Shown here: positions 35,515 through 45,483 of the stretch, in pieces | Layout: each line of letters starts with the position of its first letter | How positions within the stretch are numbered: position 1 is the first letter of the stretch | Origin: Nocardioides seonyuensis | Lineage (GTDB): Bacteria; Actinomycetota; Actinomycetes; Propionibacteriales; Nocardioidaceae | Direction: 5' to 3' | NCBI RefSeq assembly: GCF_004683965.1 | Contig: NZ_CP038436.1 | Coordinates: 1,984,001 to 2,048,000, forward strand | DNA length: 64,000 nt | Notes under the pieces: generated by a model | Database searches by the model: none | What the model was told of the DNA's origin: nothing | What the model saw: only the letters and a program-made list of their open reading frames with translations | Translations under genes and position numbers: made by a program

Positions 35515-36045
35515 GTGATCGACACCGAGAAGCAGCCGGTCCTCGCCGGACTCGTCGCCCTGGCCGCCGTCGCGGTCGTCGTCGGCGTGCTCGGTGGCCT
35601 CGCCATGCTCGTTGGCGTGAAGGCGCTGGGTGTGGGCGGCTCCGACGGCTCGTCCTCCTCGAGCGGCTCCAGCAACGGCGGCCTCTACCTCCCCAAGCCC
35701 TCCGACACCCCGACGACCACAGCGGCGAGCCCCTCGAGCGAGAGCCCGACCGAGACCGAGACCGAGGCGCCGGCGGCCGAGATCAGCCTGTCGGCCAGCC
35801 AGGTCTCCGTGGCGCCCATGCAGCAGATCGACCTGACGGGGACCTACCCGACCGGCGAGGGTGCGATCCTCCAGGTCCAGCGGTTCGAGGACGGCGAGTG
35901 GTCCGACTTCCCGGTGACGATGTCGGTCAGCGGGTCGACGTTCGCGACCTACGTCCAGACCAGCCGCCCGGGCCCCAACAAGTTCCGGGTCATCGACACC
36001 GACACCCAGAAGGTCTCCAACGAGGTGTCGGTCACCGTCGGATAG
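35515..36045 (+). CDS. Membrane-anchored hypothetical protein
   Basis: 176 residues from GTG 35515, preceded by TGGAG; ATG 35473 is a poorer choice. One hydrophobic N-terminal helix (about 10-38) precedes a Ser/Gly/Thr/Glu-rich spacer (about 42-85) and a C-terminal beta-rich domain (about 88-176). This is the layout of a cell-wall-facing anchored protein. I do not recognise the family. Divergent from the WXG100-like gene. Confidence 0.7.
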   Translation: MIDTEKQPVLAGLVALAAVAVVVGVLGGLAMLVGVKALGVGGSDGSSSSSGSSNGGLYLPKPSDTPTTTAASPSSESPTETETEAPAAEISLSASQVSVAPMQQIDLTGTYPTGEGAILQVQRFEDGEWSDFPVTMSVSGSTFATYVQTSRPGPNKFRVIDTDTQKVSNEVSVTVG

Positions 36046-36055
36046 GCACGCCGGG

Positions 36056-37252
36056 TCACCGTCCGGCGAGGTCGAGGCGGCGGGTCCACACGCCGACCCA
36101 CCCGGTCCCGGCGAGCACGAGCCCGCCGACCACCACGCACGCGGTCGCGAGCGGTGCCACGGCCGCGACGGCGCTGACCAGGAGCGGACCGCCGGAGTTC
36201 CCCACGTCACCGCACAGCCGCCACGCCCCGAGGTACTGCGCGCGCCCGGCGACGGGAGCGGTGTCCGCGCCGAGGGTCATCACGATCCCGGAGCCCAGGC
36301 CGTTGCCGACGGCGATCAGCGCCATGACGGCCGTGACACCCGCGGCGGTGGAGGTGAGCGGCAGCAGGAGACAGCCCAGCCCCATCGACGCGACGACCGG
36401 CACGGCGACGACCATCCGTCCGCGGACGTCCATCAGCCAGCCGCCCGGCCACATGAAGGCGACGTCCAGCGCGGCCGCGAAGGCGAAGATCAGCGAGGTC
36501 ACCGAGGCGGAGAGGCCCACGTGGTCGGCCCAGAGGGGGAGGAGGCTGGCCCGCAGCGACCTGCTCGCGCCCAGGATCACCACGGCCACGCCGAGCGTGG
36601 CGAGGGTGCGGCGATGGGTGCGGACCACCGACAGCACCGAGAGGTGCCCCTCGGCCCGGGCGCGCGCCCGGACCTCACCGCCGAGGTCGGGCACGATCCC
36701 ACCCAAGGCGGCCGAGGCGAGTGCGAGTGCGGCAGCAAGCCAGAAGACGCCGGGGATGCCCCACTGCGTGATCAGGGCCGCGCCCAGCAGGGGCCCTACG
36801 AGCACCCCGATGCGGAAGGAGCCTCCGAGCAGCGACATCGCCCGCGCCCGCCACCGCACCGGCACGGCATCGATGAGGAAGCCCTGGCGAGCGATGAGGA
36901 ACACGGTCCATGCCATGCCGCTGAGGAGCACGGCCCCGGCGAGGGCGACGACCGAGGACGATGTCGCGGCGAGCGTCATCGCGACGGCGTCGAGCAGCCC
37001 GGCTCCGACCAGCGCTCGTCGTTCGCCGATCCGGGCCACCAGGGCCCCGGCGGGCAGGCTGGTGACCAGCATGCCGATGCCGAGCATCGCGACGACGACT
37101 GCGGCGGTCCCTACGTCGGCCCCGAGGTCGCGCGCCCGCAGCGCCAGGACCGGCATGACGGCGCCGTGTCCCACCGAGCTGACGACCGAGGGCCCGTAGG
37201 CCGCCAGCCAAATGTCGCGGAGCCTGAAGTCGGCACCGGCCGGGGACGTCAC
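36056..37252 (-). CDS. MFS transporter
   Basis: 398 residues with 12 predicted membrane helices and the MFS loop GALVARIGERR between helices 2 and 3. A second R-rich loop (WRARAMSLLGG) is typical of drug/proton antiporters. The GTG at 37252 overlaps the stop of the EamA gene (GTGA), so both exporters form one operon, controlled by the divergent MarR regulator. Substrate unknown; efflux of a small hydrophobic compound is likely. Confidence 0.92.
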   Translation of the reverse strand: MTSPAGADFRLRDIWLAAYGPSVVSSVGHGAVMPVLALRARDLGADVGTAAVVVAMLGIGMLVTSLPAGALVARIGERRALVGAGLLDAVAMTLAATSSSVVALAGAVLLSGMAWTVFLIARQGFLIDAVPVRWRARAMSLLGGSFRIGVLVGPLLGAALITQWGIPGVFWLAAALALASAALGGIVPDLGGEVRARARAEGHLSVLSVVRTHRRTLATLGVAVVILGASRSLRASLLPLWADHVGLSASVTSLIFAFAAALDVAFMWPGGWLMDVRGRMVVAVPVVASMGLGCLLLPLTSTAAGVTAVMALIAVGNGLGSGIVMTLGADTAPVAGRAQYLGAWRLCGDVGNSGGPLLVSAVAAVAPLATACVVVGGLVLAGTGWVGVWTRRLDLAGR

Positions 37253-38178
37253 CGTGACACGCTAGTCCAGCGTGGACGTCGTACGACGACGGGCGCGGCG
37301 GCGTCTCGCGCGGCCACCGAGCGGCCGCGGAGCTGGCCGAGGAGGACCCCGGCGAGCACCAGCACGACCCCGATGGCCTGACCCGGGCCGAACACCTCGT
37401 GCGCGAGCACGACGCCGAGGACGGTGCCGACGACGGGGTTCACCAGGCCGACCAGGGCGGCGCCACCGGCAGGCATGGCGCGCAGCCCGGTGAACCAGCA
37501 CACGTAGGCCAGCCCGGTGCCCACGACCGCGAGCCAGGTGAAGCCGACCGCAGCCTGGAGGTCGATGCGCGGAGGCGCTCCCTCGACGACGAGGGACAGT
37601 GGCAGCAGGAAGAGGCCTCCGACCACGAGCTGCCACGACACGAGCGTCAGCATGTCCACGGGAGGCTGCCACTTCTTGACCAGCACGAAGCCCACGCCGC
37701 TGACCAGCACGGACGCGAACGCCCCGGCCAGGCCCATGCCTGTGACGCCGTCCGGTGTGCCGAGGACCAGGAGTGCCACCCCTGTGACACCGAGCAGCCC
37801 ACCCGCGACCCGGCGCGAGGTGGCGGGCTCGGAGATCATCAGTCGGGCCAGCACCATGACCGCGAGCGGCGAGGTCGCCTGGATCGTGGCTGCCAGGCCG
37901 CCGGGCAGGCCGTAGGCCGAGACGAAGATCAGCGGGAAGAAGAGGCCGATGTTGCAGAGGCCGAGGACGACCGCCTTGAGCCGCCACCCCGGAGGCGGGA
38001 GCTGGCGCCGCCACGCCAGCATCAGCAGGCCGACCGGCAGGGCCCTGACGAGGGCGGCAAAGAGCGGACGGTCGGGCGGCAGGAGCTCTGAGGTGACGAT
38101 GTAGGTGGTCCCCCAGGCCGCAGGCGCCACCGCTGTGAGGAGGAAGATGCCGAGCCGGTGGCGAAGAATGGTTTCCAT
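37249..38178 (-). CDS. EamA/DMT-family exporter
   Basis: 309 residues from ATG 38178. Ten membrane helices in two EamA repeats (about 8-135 and 150-290), the first with TAVAPAAWGTTYIVT and RALPVGLLML, as in drug/metabolite transporters of the RhaT/YdcZ type. The start codon immediately adjoins the MarR dyad, with no Shine-Dalgarno sequence, so it may be leaderless. First gene of the operon with the MFS transporter. Confidence 0.92.
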   Translation of the reverse strand: METILRHRLGIFLLTAVAPAAWGTTYIVTSELLPPDRPLFAALVRALPVGLLMLAWRRQLPPPGWRLKAVVLGLCNIGLFFPLIFVSAYGLPGGLAATIQATSPLAVMVLARLMISEPATSRRVAGGLLGVTGVALLVLGTPDGVTGMGLAGAFASVLVSGVGFVLVKKWQPPVDMLTLVSWQLVVGGLFLLPLSLVVEGAPPRIDLQAAVGFTWLAVVGTGLAYVCWFTGLRAMPAGGAALVGLVNPVVGTVLGVVLAHEVFGPGQAIGVVLVLAGVLLGQLRGRSVAARDAAAPVVVRRPRWTSVSR

Positions 38179-38207
38179 GGAAGAGATAATATCTTCCAAA
38201 GAAGATA
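38179..38207. promoter_or_regulatory. MarR operator, overlapping double dyad
   Basis: Two overlapping dyads in a 40-bp AT-rich gap: GGAAGA...TCTTCC (38179-38197) and TATCTTC-CAAA-GAAGATA (38190-38207). The three half-sites resemble GAAGATA. A TATATT box follows at 38206 for the marR direction. Placement between divergent marR and the exporters fits local autoregulation. Confidence 0.75.
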
Positions 38208-38218
38208 TATTCCGAGCC

Positions 38219-38707
38219 ATGTCTGACCACGTCGCCGGCATCCTCTCCCAGTGGGCCCGCGAGCGCCCCGACCTCGACACGTCCGCGATGGGGATCATCG
38301 GGCGGCTCCACCGAGTCGCTACTGCCCTGCACCAGGAGCTGCGCCCGGTGTTCGCGGAGGAGGGTCTCGGAGATGGCGACTTCGACGTGCTGGCGGCGCT
38401 GCGGCGTTCAGGGGCCCCGTTCGAGCTGAGCCCGGGCGAGCTCGGCGCCACCACCATGGTCACCTCGGGAACGGTGACCAAGCGGGTCGACCGGCTCGCG
38501 TCGCTGGGGTTGGTCACCCGCTCGACCGACGAGCGAGACCGGCGGGTCAGCCGGGTCGCCCTGACAGACGCAGGCCGCGAGCTCGTCGACCGGCTGGTCG
38601 AGAAGCATGTCGCCAACGAGGAGCGGCTCCTCGCAGGGTTCACCGAGCTCGAGCGCGCGCGACTCACCCGTCTGCTCACGCGCTGGGCCACCGAGCTCGG
38701 CGTGTGA
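38219..38707 (+). CDS. MarR-family regulator
   Basis: 162 residues from ATG 38219. Winged helix-turn-helix about 55-115 with LSPGELGATTMVTSGTVTKRVDRL and the wing STDERDRRVSRVALTDAG. Divergent from the EamA-MFS operon across 40 bp carrying the double dyad; it probably represses both promoters until a ligand, perhaps an exported compound, releases it. The absence of a ribosome site again points to a leaderless start. Confidence 0.92.
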   Translation: MSDHVAGILSQWARERPDLDTSAMGIIGRLHRVATALHQELRPVFAEEGLGDGDFDVLAALRRSGAPFELSPGELGATTMVTSGTVTKRVDRLASLGLVTRSTDERDRRVSRVALTDAGRELVDRLVEKHVANEERLLAGFTELERARLTRLLTRWATELGV

Positions 38708-38732
38708 GCCGGTTCGTGCCTCGGTCGTCGGT

Positions 38733-39431
38733 CTACCTGGTCAGGCCCGCTGCCGCCTCGCCGACGCGCTCGGCCACGACTCTGCCGAAGTCCTCGTGGC
38801 CCTCGCCCGTCAGGTGCAGGTCGTCGTCGAGATAGTCCAGGTCAAGGTCGAGGGTGCTGACGTAGGGCACGTGGTGCTCTCGGGCCAGGCGCTCGAGCAG
38901 GGCGTCGACCCGTCGGGCCCCCGCGCTGCGCGAGGGGGCGTCGGCCGGCCCCACGACGACGACCCGGTGGTCGGCGAGCGCGTCGAGCAGCCGCTCGAAG
39001 CCGCGCGTGGTCGAGGCGGGCGGCTGGTCGAAGTCGTTGAGCCCTCCCTCGACCACGACGAGGTCAGCGCCCCCGAGCGTGGCGCGTGGGGTGCGGGCCG
39101 CGAAGGACACGTCACCGCACCGCGACGCGGTCTCGCTGAAGCCTGAGCCGGAGAAGCCCTCGACGTGCACCTCGCCCGGCAGCTGTGCGGGCCAGGAGCC
39201 CGCCGGCTCGTCGAGGCCGAGGCCCACCGACCACGAGTCACCGATCACGACCGTGCGCGCGCCCGAACCTGTGATGGTGTCGCTGCGTGCAGCCGACGCC
39301 GCGCGCGCCGCCTGGCACGGCGTCACGTCGGCGCCGGCCCGGTCCGCGATGTAGAGCGCCATTAGGGCAGCGCAGAGCAGTACGACGACGCTGCTGGCAA
39401 CGAGACGCCTCGTGCCCCCCCGGTGGATCAC
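38733..39431 (-). CDS. SGNH/GDSL-type hydrolase
   Basis: 232 residues from GTG 39431 with GGGA near. One N-terminal membrane helix (about 10-27) anchors the domain outside the cell. Catalytic blocks: S66 in VIGDSWS, Gly/Asn block GGLND, and D203xxH206 in DDLHLTGEGH. An esterase/lipase or acyl-glycan deacylase; substrate unknown. Divergent from the methyltransferase-UbiB operon. Confidence 0.87.
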   Translation of the reverse strand: MIHRGGTRRLVASSVVVLLCAALMALYIADRAGADVTPCQAARAASAARSDTITGSGARTVVIGDSWSVGLGLDEPAGSWPAQLPGEVHVEGFSGSGFSETASRCGDVSFAARTPRATLGGADLVVVEGGLNDFDQPPASTTRGFERLLDALADHRVVVVGPADAPSRSAGARRVDALLERLAREHHVPYVSTLDLDLDYLDDDLHLTGEGHEDFGRVVAERVGEAAAGLTR

Positions 39432-39568
39432 GGTCCCATTGTCGTCGTGCCCGACCTGCCGCGCAGGTGTTTTCGCGCTGAGTTCCCCAAGAAGTGACGT
39501 GGGGGAGCGTGAGCGTGGACGCGATACGGTCGTGGCAGCTCGTGCGCCAACCCGCTGCAAGGAGTCCT

Positions 39569-40240
39569 GTGCTGCCCACCACCTCGTCCCCGACCACCAC
39601 TGCCGTGACCGAGAGGTGCGTCCGGTTCGGTGAGCTCGACATCTCCTACGAGGACGGCGTCATCGCCCCGCGGGAGTGGACCCTCGCGCAGTCCGACTGG
39701 GCCAGCGAGCTGCTGCCCACCGCCCCCGACGGGCCGGTGCTCGAGCTGTGCACCGGAGCCGGTCACATCGGGCTCCACGCCGTCCTCCACGCCAACCGCA
39801 CGCTGGTTGCTGTCGACGACAACCCTGTCGCGTGCGGCCATGCCCGGCGCAACGCCGAGCGTGCCGGGCTGGCCGACCGGGTCGAGGTGCGCCAGGGCCG
39901 CATCGACGAGGTCGTCGGCGACGACGAGCGCTTCGCGATGGTGGTCGCCGACCCGCCCTGGGTGCCCAGCGACGTCGTACCCCGCTTCCCCGAGGACCCC
40001 GTCCACGCGATCGACGGCGGCCCCGACGGCCTCGCCCTCACCCGCACCTGCCTGGCCGTGGCTGCGGCACACCTCGAGGACGGCGGGGTGCTGATCCTCC
40101 AGGTCGGTCCCGCCCAGGAGGACGCCGTCGCCGCCGAGGCCTCGGCGCACGGCCTGCACCTGCACGACGTACGACGCTTCGGTGACCGCGGCGCCCTCCT
40201 GCGGCTCGAGCTCGTCGACGACCGGGGCATCCGAGCATGA
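39569..40240 (+). CDS. SAM-dependent methyltransferase (HemK/PrmC-like)
   Basis: 223 residues from GTG 39569, AGGAG 5 nt upstream. SAM motif I is VLELCTGAGHIGLHA, the acidic D in VAVDDNP, and ADPPWVPSD corresponds to the NPPY-type catalytic motif of N-methyltransferases acting on Gln/Asn or bases. The ATG of the UbiB-like kinase overlaps its stop (ATGA). Shorter than true PrmC and lacking its helical N-domain, so the substrate is open. Confidence 0.82.
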   Translation: MLPTTSSPTTTAVTERCVRFGELDISYEDGVIAPREWTLAQSDWASELLPTAPDGPVLELCTGAGHIGLHAVLHANRTLVAVDDNPVACGHARRNAERAGLADRVEVRQGRIDEVVGDDERFAMVVADPPWVPSDVVPRFPEDPVHAIDGGPDGLALTRTCLAVAAAHLEDGGVLILQVGPAQEDAVAAEASAHGLHLHDVRRFGDRGALLRLELVDDRGIRA

Positions 40241-41922
40241 GCGGTGGCTCGAGCCAGTCGACCGCGGGCCGCTACCGCGACCTGGCGCGCGTGGCGTGGC
40301 GCCTGGGTCGCTCCGACATCCTGGCCGACTCCGGGCTCGGAGACTTCACCTTCGGCGACGAGGACGGACCGCTCGGCGACGAGGGCCAGGCGGAGCGACT
40401 GACGGCAGACCTCGAGGCGATGGGACCGACGTTCGTCAAGCTGGGCCAGCTGCTCTCGACCCGCTACGACCTGCTGCCCGCGGCCTACACCACCGCCCTC
40501 GCCCGTCTGCAGGACGAGGTGGAGCCGTTCCCGTTCGAGCAGGTGCGAGAGATCGTCGAGCAGGAGCTCGGTGGCCAGCTGCGCCACCTCTTCGACGACT
40601 TCGACGAGACACCGCTCGCGGCCGCCTCCCTCGGTCAGGTCCACGCGGCGACGCTGCCGGGCGGGCGACGGGTGGTCGTCAAGGTCCAGCGCCCGGGCGT
40701 GCGTGACACGGCCAAGGCCGACATCGAGATGCTCACCAGGCTCGCGGCCACGGCCGACAAGCGCACCGCCGCCGGCCGCTACGGCCTCGAGAAGCTCGTG
40801 TCCCAGTTCGGCCGCTCCCTGGCCGGCGAGCTCGACTACCGCCGCGAGGCCCGCAACCTCAAGCGTTTCATCGATCTCACCGAGGGCTACGACCTGCTCG
40901 TCGTCCCGGCGCCGGTCCCCTCGCACACGAGCGGCCGCGTGCTCACCATGGACCGGGTCGACGGTCGCAAGATCACCGACATCGGACCGCTCGGACTGGT
41001 CGACCTCGACAGCCGACCGATCGTGGACCAGCTCTTCGGGTTCTACCTCACGATGATGCTCGACGCCGGGGTCATCCACGCCGATCCCCACCCCGGCAAC
41101 CTCCTGCTGACCGACGACGGGCGCCTGGCCCTCATCGACTTCGGCATGGTGGCCTCGGTGCCGCCGGGGTTGCAGGACCAGGTGCTCAAGCTGCTGCTCG
41201 CGATCAGCGACGGCGACGGAGAGGAGGCCGCCCGCGTCCTCGCGGCGATGGGCCACCCGCTCTCCGACTACGACTCCGCCGCGTTCCGCGACGACGTGAG
41301 CCACCTGGTCTCCGAGGCGATCAACGCCGGCAGCGACCTCCAGGCGGGGTCCGTGCTCGTCGAGCTCAGCCGGCTCTCGGGGCTGCACGGGCTGCGCCCG
41401 CCCGCAGAGATGTCCATGATCGGCAAGGCGCTCCTCAACCTCGACGAGGCCACCTTGCGCCTGGATCCCGACTTCGAGCCCGCGGCCGCGCTGCGCGACA
41501 ACCTCGGTGAGATGATGGCCGGTGGCCTGAAGGTCAGCGCCGAGGGCCTGCTCGCCGCCGCGCTGGAGGCCAAGGAGTTCACGGCGATGCTGCCCAAGCG
41601 GGCCAATCGCATCATGGACACCCTGGCCGAGGGCGAGTTCCACCTGAAGGTCCACGCCCTCGACGAGGAGCGCTTCTACACCGTGCTCCAGCGGGTCGGA
41701 AACCGGATCACCCTGGGCATGGTGATCGCGGCCACGATCCTGGGGGCTGCGCTGCTGACCAGGGTGCCGAGCGACAACACCCTCCTGGGCCTCCCCACGG
41801 TGGCGTTGCTGTTCTTCGTCTTCGCGGTCTTCGCCGGGCTCGCCCTGACCGTCTGGATCTTCACCACGGACCGCAAGGTGGCCCGCACCGCGCGCGAATC
41901 CGGCAGCGAGGGTGCGCGGTGA
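40237..41922 (+). CDS. ABC1/UbiB-family atypical kinase
   Basis: 561 residues. Signature motifs are KxGQ (K68-L-G-Q71), the Ala-rich loop AAASLGQ (128-134) in place of a P-loop, the catalytic-type Lys K149 in VVVKVQRP, HADPHPGNLLL, and LIDFGM. Two C-terminal membrane helices (about 485-545). UbiB/COQ8 proteins bind ATP and support quinone biosynthesis or lipid homeostasis; actinobacteria make menaquinone, so the partner is uncertain. Co-translated with the upstream methyltransferase and the downstream acetyltransferase. Confidence 0.9.
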   Translation: MSGGSSQSTAGRYRDLARVAWRLGRSDILADSGLGDFTFGDEDGPLGDEGQAERLTADLEAMGPTFVKLGQLLSTRYDLLPAAYTTALARLQDEVEPFPFEQVREIVEQELGGQLRHLFDDFDETPLAAASLGQVHAATLPGGRRVVVKVQRPGVRDTAKADIEMLTRLAATADKRTAAGRYGLEKLVSQFGRSLAGELDYRREARNLKRFIDLTEGYDLLVVPAPVPSHTSGRVLTMDRVDGRKITDIGPLGLVDLDSRPIVDQLFGFYLTMMLDAGVIHADPHPGNLLLTDDGRLALIDFGMVASVPPGLQDQVLKLLLAISDGDGEEAARVLAAMGHPLSDYDSAAFRDDVSHLVSEAINAGSDLQAGSVLVELSRLSGLHGLRPPAEMSMIGKALLNLDEATLRLDPDFEPAAALRDNLGEMMAGGLKVSAEGLLAAALEAKEFTAMLPKRANRIMDTLAEGEFHLKVHALDEERFYTVLQRVGNRITLGMVIAATILGAALLTRVPSDNTLLGLPTVALLFFVFAVFAGLALTVWIFTTDRKVARTARESGSEGAR

Positions 41923-42758
41923 CCCGCGAGGACCTGCTGGCGGCGTACGACGACCAGCTGCGCGAGGGCGCGGAGCTGCGCAGCGCCACTGACGTGCAGC
42001 AGCACGGGCCGGTGTGGTGGGCCGAGTTCGACCACGGCGGCTTCGTGACCTACCGCAGCCTCGGCGGCGTGGCCGGCGACGACCTCGACCGGCTCATCGC
42101 CGAGACCGTCACCCACTACCGCGACCACACCGACGTCGCCCGAGCAGAGTGGAAGACGCGCGGTCACGACCTCCCCGAGGACCTCGGCGAGCGACTGGTG
42201 GCGGGCGGCTTCGTCGCGGAGGAGGTCGAGACCGTCATGATCGGCGAGGCGACGTCGCTCGCCGTCGACGTGCCCCTCCCGCCCGGCCTCTCGCTGCGCA
42301 GGATCGCGGCCGGCGCCGACGCACGCGACGACCTCGAGCGGCTGATCGCGTTCCAGGACCGGATCTTCGGTACGCCCGGGCAGTCGGTCATGTCGGCTCT
42401 CACGGAGCTCGAGGCGGGCACCTCGGAGTTCTGGCTCGTCGAGTCGGGCTCCGAGGTCGTGTGCGCCGGCCGGTTGACCCCGGTGCCGGGCACCGGCTTC
42501 GCGGGGATCTGGGGCGGCGGCACCCACCCCGACTGGCGTGGTCAGGGTGTCTACCGCGCACTGGTGGCTGCCCGCGCCCGCTCGGCCATCACGCGTGGAG
42601 TGACCCACATCCATTCCGACTGCACCGCGAATGTCGCGCCCGATCCTGGAGCGCTCCGGGCTGGTCGCGGTGACGACCACGACGCCGTACGTCTGGACGC
42701 GCTGAGAAATCTCCGGCGAGCGGGAATGATCCGGCCCCCCATGCGTTGTGCCATGTGA
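41919..42758 (+). CDS. GNAT-like acetyltransferase, frameshifted at the C-terminus
   Basis: Overlaps the UbiB stop. The N-terminal part (to about 235) is a GNAT-like protein with GIWGGGTHPDWRGQGVYRALV as the acetyl-CoA loop. After DCTAN (codon 42630) the frame reads to 42758 with an unusual Arg/Asp-rich ending that runs into the dnaK promoter. In the +1 frame the sequence continues SRPILERSGLVAVTTTTPYV and stops at 42705, the usual C-terminus of the family. An extra base near 42630-42633 is the simplest cause; it could be a real mutation or a sequencing error. Confidence 0.75.
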   Translation: MTREDLLAAYDDQLREGAELRSATDVQQHGPVWWAEFDHGGFVTYRSLGGVAGDDLDRLIAETVTHYRDHTDVARAEWKTRGHDLPEDLGERLVAGGFVAEEVETVMIGEATSLAVDVPLPPGLSLRRIAAGADARDDLERLIAFQDRIFGTPGQSVMSALTELEAGTSEFWLVESGSEVVCAGRLTPVPGTGFAGIWGGGTHPDWRGQGVYRALVAARARSAITRGVTHIHSDCTANVAPDPGALRAGRGDDHDAVRLDALRNLRRAGMIRPPMRCAM

Positions 42759-42763
42759 ACACA

Positions 42764-42784
42764 GTTGAGTCAACCTGACTCAAG
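42764..42784. promoter_or_regulatory. HAIR operator of dnaK operon (HspR site)
   Basis: TTGAGT-N7-ACTCAA with flanking G, matching the known HspR-associated HAIR consensus CTTGAGT-N7-ACTCAAG at 13 of 14 arm positions. It ends 114 nt before dnaK. HspR encoded by the same operon would bind here with DnaK as corepressor. Confidence 0.9.
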
Positions 42785-42898
42785 TGTTTTGCCAATCGGT
42801 CCGCAACCGGGCAGGATTGGCATCCACGGACATTCCCCGGAGGGGCTGCCGCCGAACACGGTGGTGTGGCGCCGGGGCCAGCACAGGAGGTACTCCCC

Positions 42899-44760
<1,862 letters not shown>

Positions 44761-44764
<4 letters not shown>

Positions 44765-45390
44765 CCGAGGAGAACCGCCCGGTCGACCCGGCCGGAGCCG
44801 TCGCGGGGGAGGAGCCGACCCAGGCTCCTCCCTCCGGGGAGGCCCCCGCCTCGGGTGCCGACGACTCGGCCGCCCTGCAGGACGCGGTCGAGGGGGCCTC
44901 GGACGAGACCGGCGGGACGGGTGACCCCGACGTCGACACCGAGCTCGAGGACCTGGGTGCGATGAAGGACTCCCTCGCCGCGCTCACCGACGACCTCCAG
45001 CGGCTCTCGGCCGAGTACGCCAACTACCGCAAGCGCGTCGACCGCGACCGCGACCTGATCCGCGAGAACGCCGCCTACCAGGCGCTCACCCCGGTCATCG
45101 AGGTGCTCGACACCATCGACCGGGCTCGTGAGGCCGGCGAGGTGGAGGGCGGCTTCAAGTCGGTCGCCGACCAGCTGGAGCGGGCGGTCGCGACGGCCGG
45201 GCTGGTGAAGTTCGCCGAGCCGGGCGAGCCGTTCGACCCCACGCGCCACGACGCCCTGAGCCACCTGGGCCAGGACCCCGAGGTCGAGGTGACCACGATC
45301 AAGGTGGTCGCCAAGTCCGGCTACGCCATCGGTGAGCGGGTGGTCCGCGCCGCACAGGTGCTGGTCGTCGACCCGGTCGAGGGCGAGTGA
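44761..45390 (+). CDS. grpE: Nucleotide exchange factor GrpE
   Basis: 209 residues, GTG 44761 overlapping the dnaK stop. A long acidic N-terminus (1-60) leads to the coiled coil ([20 protein letters not shown]) and the conserved beta domain ([15 protein letters not shown]). Releases ADP from DnaK. The 93-bp gap to dnaJ holds a strong inverted repeat, so dnaJ-hspR may be expressed at a lower or separate level. Confidence 0.95.
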
Positions 45391-45394
45391 CCCG

Positions 45395-45444
45395 GGGACG
45401 TCATACGTCCGCCAGGACCGTGTGTCCCGGACGTATGACGTCCC
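45395..45444 (+). terminator. Long inverted repeat between grpE and dnaJ
   Basis: GGGACGTCATACGTCCG pairs exactly with CGGACGTATGACGTCCC (17 bp, 16-nt loop). Each arm is itself a dyad (GGACGT-N3-ACGTCC). It could attenuate transcription inside the operon, protect the upstream RNA or bind a regulator. Confidence 0.6.
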
Positions 45445-45483
45445 GACTCCGGCAAGGATGAGTTTCGCGAAGGGAGGGTGAGG

